DNA of 64,000 bases from the NCBI RefSeq assembly GCF_014640155.1, contig NZ_BMGK01000001.1:310001-374000 (forward strand), read 5' to 3'. The translations under genes and the position numbers were made by a program. Each line of letters begins with the position of its first letter. The first letter of the stretch is position 1. Shown here in pieces: positions 17,344 to 25,655 of the stretch. The notes under the pieces are model-generated. The model did not search any database, was not told where the DNA came from, and worked only from the letters and a program-made list of their open reading frames with translations. This stretch comes from Planktosalinus lacus (GTDB taxonomy: Bacteria; Bacteroidota; Bacteroidia; Flavobacteriales; Flavobacteriaceae).

Positions 17344-18144
17344 ATGAAAACGATATTTAGTTTAAAAAAAAATCTTATAAAATTATTTACTTTACTTTGC
17401 TTGCTTCCATCCTTTGGATCTTTTGCCCCAGAAGTATTTCATGGGTTTGGGCAAAGAGTCAATGCTCAAACTATTGAAATTTTATTAAACTCTGAATGGT
17501 ATTTAGCAGAGTCAAATGTGAATGGTGTTTCAATTTCTCTTGAAAACTCTGGTGTTCCAATTTTTCATTCCCCTCACAATGAGAATTTTTTTCTACATTA
17601 TTATGGGGTTAGTTGTTTTGAATCTTTTGAAGTCACTTACACTGATGTGACTGAGACTAGTTTTAATTTAAGCACTATTATTGAATATGTTTCCTGCAAT
17701 TATACTGACCCTGATGAAATTGCAGCGGTGGAGCTATATCTAAGTTTTTATTTTGAGTTGCCTTTTAATACAAACAGCACTCCCAGAAATCCATTTTCTT
17801 ATGAATGGGTTGATGGTGGTTTTCCAGTTGATGATTTAATCATTACAAATCCGGAAGGTGACTGGCTGTTATATCGAACAGCCTTTCTCTCAACACCCAC
17901 TTTTCATCAAAACAGTTTTGCATTATATCCCAACCCTGTCAATGAAACTTTGCAAATAAACAATACTTCTAACCAAGTAGTTGCAGCTTCTCTATATGAC
18001 TTAAACGGTAAACTATTGCAAAGCCACTCCCTTGAAAACAGTGTTTCACCCATCAATGTAAGCGCATTAACACATGGCTTGTATTTTGTGGTGTTGGTAA
18101 ATGAGCAAGGCGATAGGGTGAGTAAAAAGTTTATAAAAAATTAA
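17344..18144 (+). CDS. T9SS-sorted secreted protein of unknown function
   Basis: 266 residues. The signal region is long (cleavage probably near VNAQ at about residue 42). A 140-residue unrecognised beta-rich domain follows, starting TIEILLNSEWYLAES and holding three cysteines (GVSCFES, EYVSCNY). A C-terminal sorting domain from FALYPNPVNETLQI to VSKKFIKN completes it. The domain opening (a strand followed by W-Y-L) vaguely recalls META- or lipocalin-like folds, but no family is claimed. Lying 11 bases after the subtilase, it is likely co-expressed and co-exported; it might be an accessory or inhibitor, which is speculation. Confidence 0.75.
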   Translation: MKTIFSLKKNLIKLFTLLCLLPSFGSFAPEVFHGFGQRVNAQTIEILLNSEWYLAESNVNGVSISLENSGVPIFHSPHNENFFLHYYGVSCFESFEVTYTDVTETSFNLSTIIEYVSCNYTDPDEIAAVELYLSFYFELPFNTNSTPRNPFSYEWVDGGFPVDDLIITNPEGDWLLYRTAFLSTPTFHQNSFALYPNPVNETLQINNTSNQVVAASLYDLNGKLLQSHSLENSVSPINVSALTHGLYFVVLVNEQGDRVSKKFIKN

Positions 18145-18193
18145 TTTGTAAGCAACCTTTTCAAGGTCCTAAACCCTGAGGGTTAAATACTAA

Positions 18194-19465
18194 CTAATCA
18201 ATCAAACTAAACCCACAATAAGGCACCAATACTTCCGGAATTTTTATGCCCTCAGTGGTTTGGTAGTTTTCTAGAATGCCTGCCAAAACTCGGGGAAGCG
18301 CCAATGCGCTGCCGTTCAGAGTATGAGCCAGTTGATTTTTGTTGTTTTCATCTTTAAAACGCAGTTTCAATCGGTTGGCCTGAAAGGTTTCAAAATTGGA
18401 CACCGATGAAATTTCCAGCCAGCGATCCTGAGCGGTAGAAAATACCTCAAAATCATAGGTCAGGACAGAGGTAAAGCCCAAATCGCCCCCACAAAGTCTT
18501 AAAACACGGTAGGGCAATTGGAGTTCGTTGAGTATTTCTTTCACGTGTTCTACCATTCCATCCAATGCATTATGTGAATTTGATGGGTGCTCAATTCTTA
18601 CAATTTCCACTTTATCAAACTGATGCAAGCGATTTAATCCGCGCACGTGGGCACCATAACTTCCGGCTTCTCTTCTGAAGCAAGGTGTGTAACCCGTGCA
18701 CAAAATGGGGAGGTCTTTGGCCTGAAGGATCTCGTCGCGAAACATATTGGTCACCGGCACTTCAGCAGTGGGGATGAGATAAAGGTTGTCTTCAGTAACG
18801 TGGTACATTTGCCCTTCTTTATCGGGAAGTTGACCCGTACCAAAGCCTGATGCCTCATTGACCATAAGCGGCACCTGATATTCGGTATAACCGGCGGCTG
18901 TGTTTTTATCGAGAAAGTAGCTGATCAAAGCGCGTTGTAATCTCGCACCTTTTCCTTTATAGACCGGAAAACCGGCTCCGGTGATTTTATTGCCCAGTTC
19001 AAAATCGATGATGTCATATTTTTTAGCGAGTTCCCAGTGGGGGAGTGCGCCTTCAGCCAATTTGGGAATTTCGCCTGCGCGAAAAACTTCTTCGTTGTCG
19101 TCCTCACTACTTCCTGCAGGAACTAAATTATTGGGAATATTGGGTATGTTGTATAACAGCTGTTGCAATTGTTCAACCGCAGCGTTTAATTCTTCCTGAA
19201 GGGTTTTGGTTTCTTCTTTGTATTGAGTGGTTTTTTCTTTTAGGGCATTGGCTTTTTGGCTGTTACCATTTTTAAATAGAATCCCGATTTCTTTGGAGAT
19301 TTTATTGGACTCAGCCAGGATGTTATCCAGTTTGGCCTGGGTACTTCTTCTGAGTTCATCAGTTTGCAGGACTTCCTCAAAAAGCGGTGTAGCATCGATG
19401 TTTCTTTTTTTCAATGCGGTTATAAAAGCATCTTTATTATCGCGTATGTCTGTTACTTGTAGCAT
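18194..19465 (-). CDS. serS: Seryl-tRNA synthetase
   Basis: 423 residues from the ATG at 19465 (MLQVTDIRDNKDAF), matching the normal SerRS length; a start 21 bases upstream adds residues not seen in the family. Residues 1 to about 110 form the tRNA-binding coiled coil. The class II catalytic core follows, with YLIPTAEVPVTNMFRDEIL, CFRREAGSYGAHVRGLNRLHQFDKVE (motif 2), EISSVSNFETFQANRL and NGSALALPRVLAGILENYQ (motif 3). It charges tRNA-Ser in the cytoplasm. It is convergent with the T9SS gene, with 49 bases between stops that hold only weak inverted repeats. Confidence 0.97.
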   Translation of the reverse strand: MLQVTDIRDNKDAFITALKKRNIDATPLFEEVLQTDELRRSTQAKLDNILAESNKISKEIGILFKNGNSQKANALKEKTTQYKEETKTLQEELNAAVEQLQQLLYNIPNIPNNLVPAGSSEDDNEEVFRAGEIPKLAEGALPHWELAKKYDIIDFELGNKITGAGFPVYKGKGARLQRALISYFLDKNTAAGYTEYQVPLMVNEASGFGTGQLPDKEGQMYHVTEDNLYLIPTAEVPVTNMFRDEILQAKDLPILCTGYTPCFRREAGSYGAHVRGLNRLHQFDKVEIVRIEHPSNSHNALDGMVEHVKEILNELQLPYRVLRLCGGDLGFTSVLTYDFEVFSTAQDRWLEISSVSNFETFQANRLKLRFKDENNKNQLAHTLNGSALALPRVLAGILENYQTTEGIKIPEVLVPYCGFSLID

Positions 19466-19540
19466 AGTAGTGGTTTGAAAGGGCAAAGTTAATTAATTAA
19501 CTGTTAATGAGCAGTTGATTTTCAGAAGAAAAAAGAGGTT

Positions 19541-20860
19541 TTATAATCCCTCCGGCGCGGGTAAAATCCAGGTGTGGTGTTTGAAATAATACCATTTTTC
19601 AGCCCCAAGATCGACCGTGGGGTTTATAAAAGGTGTCAACGGGCGATTGTTTACACTCATTTTAGCATCAAAATAAACCGCGACATCTTTGCCCTGAGAA
19701 GCATATAGTTTTTTGAGGCGTTGTGCATATTGCCACATATAGTCTGGTTTTGTTGCCAGACCTCTGCGTTGTTTTGTGGTGAGATCGCTGTAAATATTAA
19801 CGCGGGTTTCTTCACCTGTTTTTTTGTCTTTTACGGTGACTTTTACTGTACCGGACTTGGTGCGTAACATCATTCGCCAACTGAGTCGATGTCCTTCTTC
19901 AGTCCACAATACATTGTCTTCAATCGCCCAATGACGCAGCGGTAATGCAATTTGAATAATAAAATATATCGAAAACAGTGATATGAGTGTTTTTTTATAG
20001 GCAGGAACAATCACTTCCTTTTTGTCATAAAACTCTTTTTTAGGCAAAAAGCGTTTTTGAATCGTTTTTGGTGTAAAGAAAAACAAGGCAAAAGCGATCG
20101 ACATATACGGGAAAATTCCAATCTGAAACACAATGGAATTGAATAAGTGAAAAAATATTGAAATGACAAACCCAAGCATTCGCGTCCGTTTCCAAAGTAA
20201 AAGAGGGACTATCAGTAGGTCAAAGAGGATTCCGGTATAGGCAATTGACCAATGAACCCAAGTTTGCTGTAAGATGTCACCAATTAGCCAGTAATTGGCT
20301 TTCCCGCTCATTAATATTTGTGCCATGGAGGCATCTAACCAGTCAGGGTATAGTTTTGCCACTGAAGCATAAGTATAAACAATCCACACCTGAAAGATAA
20401 TAACTAATGCACACCAGCGCGGCATGGAGGGTTTTTTGATTTCCGGGTTGAATTTAGCGTCCAGTGAAAACCATCGGTTTGCAGGTAGTATGCTCATAAA
20501 ACCAAGCAACAAAAGCATCAGGTAATAGTGATTGTTGTAAGCCGATTTTTGCATAAAATAAACTCCTGCCCACATCACTAAGTAGCCAAACGTCGCCAGA
20601 CGGTATTTATACCCTAGCATTACCATCAGGCCAAAGACACCCATCAAAGCAAAATAATAGTACATTCCGTCACCAGGTAAGGGTTGTAACCAGGGAAAGT
20701 CTATGAATGAAAATGTGAATTGTGGTTCAATAAGTACTCTTTTAACCCAGCCGGTGGCAATGGCGCCAAAGGCCTCCAGTGTGATTAATAACCCAAAAAC
20801 AACCCTAAAGATGATCAGTCCGCTGTTATCAATGTGTTTAAAAAGAAATTTATTGAACAT
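19541..20860 (-). CDS. HTTM domain protein (vitamin K-dependent gamma-carboxylase-like membrane protein)
   Basis: 439 residues from the ATG at 20860 (MFNKFLFKHIDNSGLIIFRV), chosen over the ATG at 20893 to minimise overlap with ribF. Several hydrophobic helices lie in about 1-290 (RVVFGLLITLEAFG, FALMGVFGLMVMLGY, NHYYLMLLLLGFMSIL, FHLFNSIVFQIGIFPYMSIAFALFFF). A C-terminal soluble part of about 150 residues includes LSWRMMLRTKSGTVKVTVKD and the phrase MWQYAQRL. This is the HTTM/VKGC architecture. In animals the family carboxylates glutamate using vitamin K epoxidation; bacterial members are uncharacterised. It overlaps the 3' end of ribF by 11 bases. Confidence 0.82.
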   Translation of the reverse strand: MFNKFLFKHIDNSGLIIFRVVFGLLITLEAFGAIATGWVKRVLIEPQFTFSFIDFPWLQPLPGDGMYYYFALMGVFGLMVMLGYKYRLATFGYLVMWAGVYFMQKSAYNNHYYLMLLLLGFMSILPANRWFSLDAKFNPEIKKPSMPRWCALVIIFQVWIVYTYASVAKLYPDWLDASMAQILMSGKANYWLIGDILQQTWVHWSIAYTGILFDLLIVPLLLWKRTRMLGFVISIFFHLFNSIVFQIGIFPYMSIAFALFFFTPKTIQKRFLPKKEFYDKKEVIVPAYKKTLISLFSIYFIIQIALPLRHWAIEDNVLWTEEGHRLSWRMMLRTKSGTVKVTVKDKKTGEETRVNIYSDLTTKQRRGLATKPDYMWQYAQRLKKLYASQGKDVAVYFDAKMSVNNRPLTPFINPTVDLGAEKWYYFKHHTWILPAPEGL

Positions 20861-21785
20861 GGGTTTTGATGTATTTTCGGGCGATAGCCTCATCGCTTTT
20901 TATGGCTTGTTGCAACGACTTCATTGAGTCAAAGGTTTCTTCATCCCTTATTTTTGTGAGCAATTCAATTTCAAGCTGTTTTCCGTAAAGATCTTTATCG
21001 GTATTTAGGAAATAGGTTTCAATAGTCCTAGAAGTTCCTCCCACAGTTGGGTTTGTGCCAATACTCATCAGGCCAAATGTATTGTTGCCGTCAAGCAATG
21101 ATTTTACAACATATACGCCATTTTTTGGTATGAGCTTATAGTTCTCTTTTATTTGGAGATTGGCAGTTGGAAAATTAATTGTTTTTCCAATGCCTTTTCC
21201 TTTCACAACTGTTCCAGTCAGCATAAACGGGTAGCCCAAATAGCTGTTAGCAGTTTCCAGGTCGCCTTTGTCCAATGCACGTCTTATTTTGGTTGAACTC
21301 ACAGCTACATCGTCTAGTTCCTGCGCTGATATTTCTTCAACTTCGAAGCCAAATTTGTTTCCAAAACGTTTTAAATCATCAATATTGGCGGTTCGGTTAT
21401 GGCCAAAGCGATGGTCATAACCAATGATGATTTTTTTTACATTGAGGCTGTCCACTAAAATAGTTTTCACATACGTTTCCGCCGAAAGGTTTGAAAATTC
21501 TTTTGTGAAAGGATGAATGATGAGGTGGTCGAGATTGGTTTTTGAAAAAATAGCTACGCGTTCATCAATGGTGTTGATGAGCTTGATGTCACTGTCTTTT
21601 TGCAATACCATTCGCGGATGTGGAAAAAAAGTAAGGATAACTGAGTCGAGACTCAGACGATTTGCTTCGAAAGTGAGCTTTTTTAGAATTTCCTTGTGGC
21701 CCACATGCACACCGTCAAAAGTGCCAATCGTAACAATAGTGGGTTTGCCGATCTTAAAATTTTCTATAGAATGGTGGACTTGCAC
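20850..21785 (-). CDS. ribF: Bifunctional riboflavin kinase / FAD synthetase
   Basis: 311 residues. The N-terminal FAD synthetase part has VTIGTFDGVHVGHKEIL and GYDHRFGHNRTANI. The C-terminal riboflavin kinase part has GKGIGKTINFPTANLQI and GLMSIGTNPTVGG. Together they convert riboflavin to FMN and then FAD. The start at 21783-21785 is GTG, 6 bases after the pth stop, and no ATG fits better. It is in a tight minus-strand run rplY-pth-ribF-HTTM. Confidence 0.95.
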   Translation of the reverse strand: MQVHHSIENFKIGKPTIVTIGTFDGVHVGHKEILKKLTFEANRLSLDSVILTFFPHPRMVLQKDSDIKLINTIDERVAIFSKTNLDHLIIHPFTKEFSNLSAETYVKTILVDSLNVKKIIIGYDHRFGHNRTANIDDLKRFGNKFGFEVEEISAQELDDVAVSSTKIRRALDKGDLETANSYLGYPFMLTGTVVKGKGIGKTINFPTANLQIKENYKLIPKNGVYVVKSLLDGNNTFGLMSIGTNPTVGGTSRTIETYFLNTDKDLYGKQLEIELLTKIRDEETFDSMKSLQQAIKSDEAIARKYIKTHVQ

Positions 21786-21791
21786 AGGCTG

Positions 21792-22424
21792 TTATTTTCC
21801 GTTAAAAGAATTCATAGTGTTTGTAATTCCTGCCAAAGCGAAAGATTTAATCACTTCAACAGATTGTTCCAGTCGCTCGCTAAGTTGAGTTTCTTCTTCA
21901 GGTTCCCATTCACCCAATACAAAGTCTATCTGATTTCTTCTGCCAAATTCGTTGTCTATACCAAACCGAAACCGGTTGTAATTGGTGGTGCCCAGCTGAA
22001 GCTGGATGTCTTTAAGTCCATTATGTCCACCATCGCTGCCTTTGGTTTTTATTCTTATCGTTCCAAATGGCAGGTTCAAGTCATCTGTGATAATCAGTAA
22101 GTTTTCAATCGGAATTTTTTCTTTTTGTAACCAGTAAAGCACTGCTTTTCCACTCAAATTCATATAAGTGGACGGTTTTAACAATAGCAAACTGCGGCCT
22201 TTGATTTTGTATGTAGTGATGTCGCCAAGTTTGGCAGGTTCAAAAATCAGGTTTTCGTTTTGTGCCAGGCGATCGAGAATTTTAAAGCCAATATTGTGAC
22301 GTGTGTTTTCATATTTTGGGCCGATATTTCCTAAACCAACAATAAGAAATTTCTTCATAGGGTTATCTTCTTCAAGAGTGGTACTTTTCTTTTTTGCTAT
22401 TAAGCGTCCAAAAAATGTGAGCAT
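21792..22424 (-). CDS. pth: Peptidyl-tRNA hydrolase
   Basis: 210 residues from the ATG at 22424 ([13 protein letters not shown]). A longer frame to 22484 would run across the rplY terminator and is rejected. After a 22-residue extension common in flavobacterial Pth, the core begins [27 protein letters not shown] (catalytic His in RHNIG). [23 protein letters not shown] and [12 protein letters not shown] follow. It releases peptidyl-tRNAs that drop off stalled ribosomes. It sits between rplY and ribF. Confidence 0.95.
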   Translation of the reverse strand: MLTFFGRLIAKKKSTTLEEDNPMKKFLIVGLGNIGPKYENTRHNIGFKILDRLAQNENLIFEPAKLGDITTYKIKGRSLLLLKPSTYMNLSGKAVLYWLQKEKIPIENLLIITDDLNLPFGTIRIKTKGSDGGHNGLKDIQLQLGTTNYNRFRFGIDNEFGRRNQIDFVLGEWEPEEETQLSERLEQSVEVIKSFALAGITNTMNSFNGK

Positions 22425-22442
22425 TTGTTTTTTTGTAAAAAT

Positions 22443-22480
22443 ATAAAAAAAAACATCCCGAAACTTAAGCCGGGATGTTT
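22443..22480 (-). terminator. Rho-independent terminator after rplY
   Basis: AAACATCCCG (22451-22460) and CGGGATGTTT (22471-22480) form a 10-bp stem. On the minus strand the stem is followed by an uninterrupted T-run (A-run at 22445-22453 on plus). It lies between rplY and the pth start. Confidence 0.8.
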
Positions 22481-22508
22481 TCAATTAATCTACTATTGGG
22501 AACAGTTA

Positions 22509-23162
22509 CTATTCCGATGCCGGGGTTTCTTCAGTGTTTCCACCTTCAGCTGAAGCAGTTTCGCCTTCAGCACCTTCTTCATCTTCATCTTCTTCATCTT
22601 CTACATCATCAATGGCTACACGTGAAGTTCTCACTTGCGCTACCACTGTGTTGTCAGGATGCATGATCATAACATTTTCTATTGGAAGTTGCGTAACATA
22701 AAGTTTGCTGCCAATTTTAAGCTCTGTAATATCAGCTTCGATAAAGTCAGGCAGGTCTCCCGGCAATCCTTTAACTTTTAGTTTTCTTTTTGGAACACGT
22801 AAAACACCCCCATTTTTAACTCCTCTTGAGTTTCCAACAATTTTTACAGGAATATTCATAGTGATTTCTTTATCATCAAAAATTTGATAAAAATCAATGT
22901 GAATAATTCTGTCGGTTACCGGGTGAAATTGAATGTCCTGAAGAACGGCATTTACTTTTTCACCGTTTTCGAGTGCAATTACAACTGTGTGTACATCCGG
23001 AGTGTACACCAAGTCTTTAAATGCAATTTCGTCAGCTGAAAAGTGAATTGGGTTGTCTCCTCCGTATACTACGCAAGGAACCTTTTCAGCATTACGTAGG
23101 GCTTTGGTCGCTACCTTGCCCACGCTTTCTCTTTTAGATCCGTTGATTGTAATTGATTTCAT
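22509..23162 (-). CDS. rplY: 50S ribosomal protein L25 (TL5/Ctc type)
   Basis: 217 residues, the long TL5/Ctc form. An N-terminal 5S-rRNA-binding beta-barrel ([32 protein letters not shown]) is followed by a C-terminal TL5 domain ([29 protein letters not shown]). A very acidic, low-complexity tail of about 35 residues ([13 protein letters not shown]...) ends the protein. It is 82 bases downstream of prs, a conserved pairing. A short hairpin (AAGGG/CCCTT) lies in that gap and could be a leader element, unproven. The gene ends at a strong terminator. Confidence 0.95.
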   Translation of the reverse strand: MKSITINGSKRESVGKVATKALRNAEKVPCVVYGGDNPIHFSADEIAFKDLVYTPDVHTVVIALENGEKVNAVLQDIQFHPVTDRIIHIDFYQIFDDKEITMNIPVKIVGNSRGVKNGGVLRVPKRKLKVKGLPGDLPDFIEADITELKIGSKLYVTQLPIENVMIMHPDNTVVAQVRTSRVAIDDVEDEEDEDEEGAEGETASAEGGNTEETPASE

Positions 23163-23244
23163 TTATTTTATTTTGTTTTAAAGGTTAGAAGGGACGCCCT
23201 TTGATTCATCTTTCCTTTAAATTTTTATAATTTAGTTTTGGGCG

Positions 23245-24186
23245 TTACATTAAAAATTTTGAACTGATCGACCTGTTTGTGTTGACTCTTATCATAACAT
23301 CTGCTACCAGTTTTGAGCAGGTGAGTACTCTTATTTTTTTACTGTCCTGTTTTAACGGAATTGAATCTGTTACAATCAACTCCTCCAGTTTTGAATTTTC
23401 TATTTTTTCATATGCATTTCCTGAAAGAATAGCATGTGTACAAATTGCCCTAACACTCAAAGCACCTCGTTCCATCATTACATCGGCAGCTTTGGTAAGT
23501 GTTCCGGCGGTATCTACCATATCGTCCACCAAGACTACATTTTTTCCTGTAACATCACCAATGAGCTCCATATGAGAAATCACATTGGCTTTTTCGCGTT
23601 GTTTGTAACAAATCACTACATCGCTTTCCAAAAATTTAGAGTAGGCATAAGCTCTTTTTGAACCACCCATATCGGGTGAAGCAATGGTAAGGTTTTCCAA
23701 CTTTAAGCCTCTCAAATAAGGTAAAAATACGGTGGAAGCAAACAAGTGATCGACCGGTTTTTCAAAGAAGCCTTGAATTTGATCTGCATGTAAATCCATC
23801 GTGATGATGCGTGTGGCGCCGGCCGTTTCAAGCATTTTGGCAACCAGTTTTGCCGCGATGGGCACTCTGGGTTTATCTTTTCTGTCTTGTCTGGCCCACC
23901 CAAAGTAAGGTAATACAGCCGTCACGTGTCTTGCTGAGGCTCTTTTGGCAGCATCAATCATCAAAAGCATTTCCATCAGGTTATCGCTATTGGGAAATGT
24001 TGAGCCTATAATAAAAACCCGGCTACCTCTCACAGATTCTTCGAAGGAAGGTTGAAACTCCCCGTCACTGTAGTGTGATGTAATCACGTTGCCTAATGGC
24101 ATGCCAAAAGCTTCGGCAATTTTTTCGGCGAGCACGATACTTTGTGAACACGCAAAAATCTTAGGTTCGGGAGTTGGAATAGCCAT
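23245..24186 (-). CDS. prs: Ribose-phosphate pyrophosphokinase
   Basis: 313 residues, the usual PRPP synthetase length. FACSQSIVLAEKIAEAFG, the flexible loop YFGWARQDRKDKPRVPIAAKLVA, the PRPP-binding VLVDDMVDTAGTLTKAA and VIIGSTFPNSDNLMEML-like segments identify it. It makes PRPP from ribose 5-phosphate and ATP for nucleotide, His and Trp synthesis. It precedes rplY and is divergent from tRNA-Leu. Confidence 0.96.
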   Translation of the reverse strand: MAIPTPEPKIFACSQSIVLAEKIAEAFGMPLGNVITSHYSDGEFQPSFEESVRGSRVFIIGSTFPNSDNLMEMLLMIDAAKRASARHVTAVLPYFGWARQDRKDKPRVPIAAKLVAKMLETAGATRIITMDLHADQIQGFFEKPVDHLFASTVFLPYLRGLKLENLTIASPDMGGSKRAYAYSKFLESDVVICYKQREKANVISHMELIGDVTGKNVVLVDDMVDTAGTLTKAADVMMERGALSVRAICTHAILSGNAYEKIENSKLEELIVTDSIPLKQDSKKIRVLTCSKLVADVMIRVNTNRSISSKFLM

Positions 24187-24311
24187 TGTTAAGTGGTTGT
24201 AAAATAGGGTTTTGCTTTCTCTTAGTTTTAAAGAGGTGCAAATTTATAAAATATTTTTAACCAATGAAGTATTATTACTTGTTATTTACTATGAAAATGC
24301 AAATTATTTTT

Positions 24312-24319
24312 TAATTTTG
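24312..24319 (+). promoter_or_regulatory. -7 promoter box (TAATTTTG) of tRNA-Leu
   Basis: Exact TAnnTTTG match ending 12 bases before the tRNA, putting the transcript start a few bases upstream of the mature 5' end. No clear -33 TTG is visible. Confidence 0.55.
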
Positions 24320-24331
24320 TCGTTCTAAATT

Positions 24332-24413
24332 GCTCAAGTGGCGGAATTGGTAGACGCGCTGGATTCAAAATCCAGTTCTTTCGGGAGTGTGGGTTCGATT
24401 CCCACCTTGAGTA
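24332..24413 (+). tRNA. tRNA-Leu (anticodon CAA)
   Basis: An 82-base cloverleaf with a long class II variable arm. The acceptor stem pairs GCTCAAG with CTTGAGT (first pair G-T). The anticodon stem-loop CTGGA-TTCAAAA-TCCAG presents CAA. The T-arm contains GGTTCGATTCC. The discriminator is A, and CCA is not encoded. It reads UUG leucine codons. Confidence 0.96.
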
Positions 24414-24414
24414 C

Positions 24415-24446
24415 AAAGCCTCAACATCTGTTGGGGCTTTTTTATT
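24415..24446 (+). terminator. Terminator after tRNA-Leu
   Basis: AAAGCCTCAACA pairs with TGTTGGGGCTTT (one G-T pair) and is followed by more T residues, starting two bases after the tRNA 3' end. Confidence 0.85.
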
Positions 24447-24505
24447 GTTTTTAATTATAAAATGATATTACTTATCTAAAAATGCTAATAATTCAGCACA
24501 TTTAC

Positions 24506-24513
24506 TAACTTTG
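24506..24513 (+). promoter_or_regulatory. -7 promoter box (TAACTTTG) of the HupE-dCMP deaminase-protease genes
   Basis: Perfect TAnnTTTG, 25 bases before the HupE-like start. A -33 element at standard spacing is not evident. Confidence 0.5.
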
Positions 24514-24538
24514 GTTTTTATACTTAATCCCCAACACA

Positions 24539-25120
24539 ATGACTGAATTCTGGTTTTACTTTAAAACGGGCCTTGACCACGTGATCAACTGGCAGAATTA
24601 CGCCCACATTCTTTTTATAATTTTACTATCAGTTGCCTATCAATTCAATGCTTGGAAGCGATTGCTCCTTTTAATTTCACTTTTTACACTGGGGCACTTT
24701 TTAGCTGTTTTGATGGTTTCATATGGCGTTGTGAAAGTGAGTTTGGGAATGGTTGGTTTTCTTATTGCTGTAGTGATTATTTTTACTTCTTTGTTTAATA
24801 TTTTTACTGCCGGAAAGGAAAAACGACGTGAAAAAATGGGCTTACTGTTTGCTCTTTCTTTGTTTTTGGGACTTTTAAGAGGATTGGAATTTGCTCCACA
24901 ATTTTTAAATACCATCGGTCAAAAAAACAAATTGTTACCATTACTGGAAATTGAATTGGGTGTAGAATCTGCACAACTTATAGTGGCTCTGATTGTCCTG
25001 GTATTAGGAGCAATTGTTCAAATAATATTTAGGTTTAACAAGCGCGATTGGGTGCTGGTAATTTCATCAATAATTTTAGGACTATCAATACCAATGCTTT
25101 TTAACAGCTGGAATTTTTAA
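24539..25120 (+). CDS. HupE/UreJ-like membrane protein (divergent)
   Basis: 193 residues with about six hydrophobic helices. The layout matches flavobacterial HupE/UreJ-2 proteins, thought to be metal permeases: FWFYFKTGLDHVINWQNYAHILF, WKRLLLLISLFTLGHFLAV and LFNIFTAGKEKRREK. Two conserved polar positions look altered. The usual HHxxD...YDH segment reads LDHVINWQNYAH, and the usual GLIHGLGF reads GLLRGLEF. Metal transport by this copy is therefore uncertain. It is followed by the dCMP deaminase gene after 85 bases. Confidence 0.75.
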   Translation: MTEFWFYFKTGLDHVINWQNYAHILFIILLSVAYQFNAWKRLLLLISLFTLGHFLAVLMVSYGVVKVSLGMVGFLIAVVIIFTSLFNIFTAGKEKRREKMGLLFALSLFLGLLRGLEFAPQFLNTIGQKNKLLPLLEIELGVESAQLIVALIVLVLGAIVQIIFRFNKRDWVLVISSIILGLSIPMLFNSWNF

Positions 25121-25205
25121 AGCATTTATACTCCAATATTTAACGAATCATTCATAATTAAAACGTCGATAAAATTTTATCTTCGCAGCATACTTTTTGG
25201 AATAC

Positions 25206-25646
25206 ATGTCAAACAAAAAACAATTGAAATATGATATTGCCTATATGCGAATGGCATCTGAGTGGGCAAAATTATCACACTGCAAACGAAAGCAGGTTGG
25301 CGCTTTAATAGTCAAAGACAAAATGATTATTTCTGATGGCTACAACGGCACTCCTTCGGGATTTGAAAATTTTTGTGAAGATGAGGAAGGCTACACAAAA
25401 TGGTATGTGTTGCATGCAGAGGCCAACGCAATTTTAAAAGTGGCGTCATCTGCTCAATCAAGCAAAGGAGCAACACTTTATATCACGATGTCTCCTTGTA
25501 AAGAATGCAGTAAACTCATTCACCAGGCCGGTATTACAAGGGTGGTCTATCATATAGAATACAAAGACAATTCCGGTCTTGATTTTCTTAAAAAAGCAGG
25601 TGTGATTTTAGATCATTTGAAATCTGTTGATACTATAAACAGTTAA
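25206..25646 (+). CDS. dCMP deaminase family protein
   Basis: 146 residues from the ATG at 25206 (MSNKKQLKYDIAYMRMA); a TTG 9 bases upstream is also in frame. The zinc site is H70-A-E72 with PCKEC (C98, C101), the cytidine/deoxycytidylate deaminase pattern. KLSHCKRKQVGALIVKD and DGYNGTPSGFENFCED match the dCMP deaminase/ComEB branch. It deaminates dCMP to dUMP for dTMP synthesis. The S41 protease start follows after 9 bases. Confidence 0.92.
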   Translation: MSNKKQLKYDIAYMRMASEWAKLSHCKRKQVGALIVKDKMIISDGYNGTPSGFENFCEDEEGYTKWYVLHAEANAILKVASSAQSSKGATLYITMSPCKECSKLIHQAGITRVVYHIEYKDNSGLDFLKKAGVILDHLKSVDTINS

Positions 25647-25655
25647 ATTATAAAT

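Noticed and set aside
18145-18193. Terminator between the T9SS cargo gene and serS
   Set aside because: Only a 5-bp AACCC/GGGTT pairing without a T-run was found, too weak to list.
22560-22640. Repetitive GAA/TCT-rich stretch as a DNA repeat element
   Set aside because: It encodes the acidic low-complexity tail of ribosomal protein L25, so it is explained by coding.
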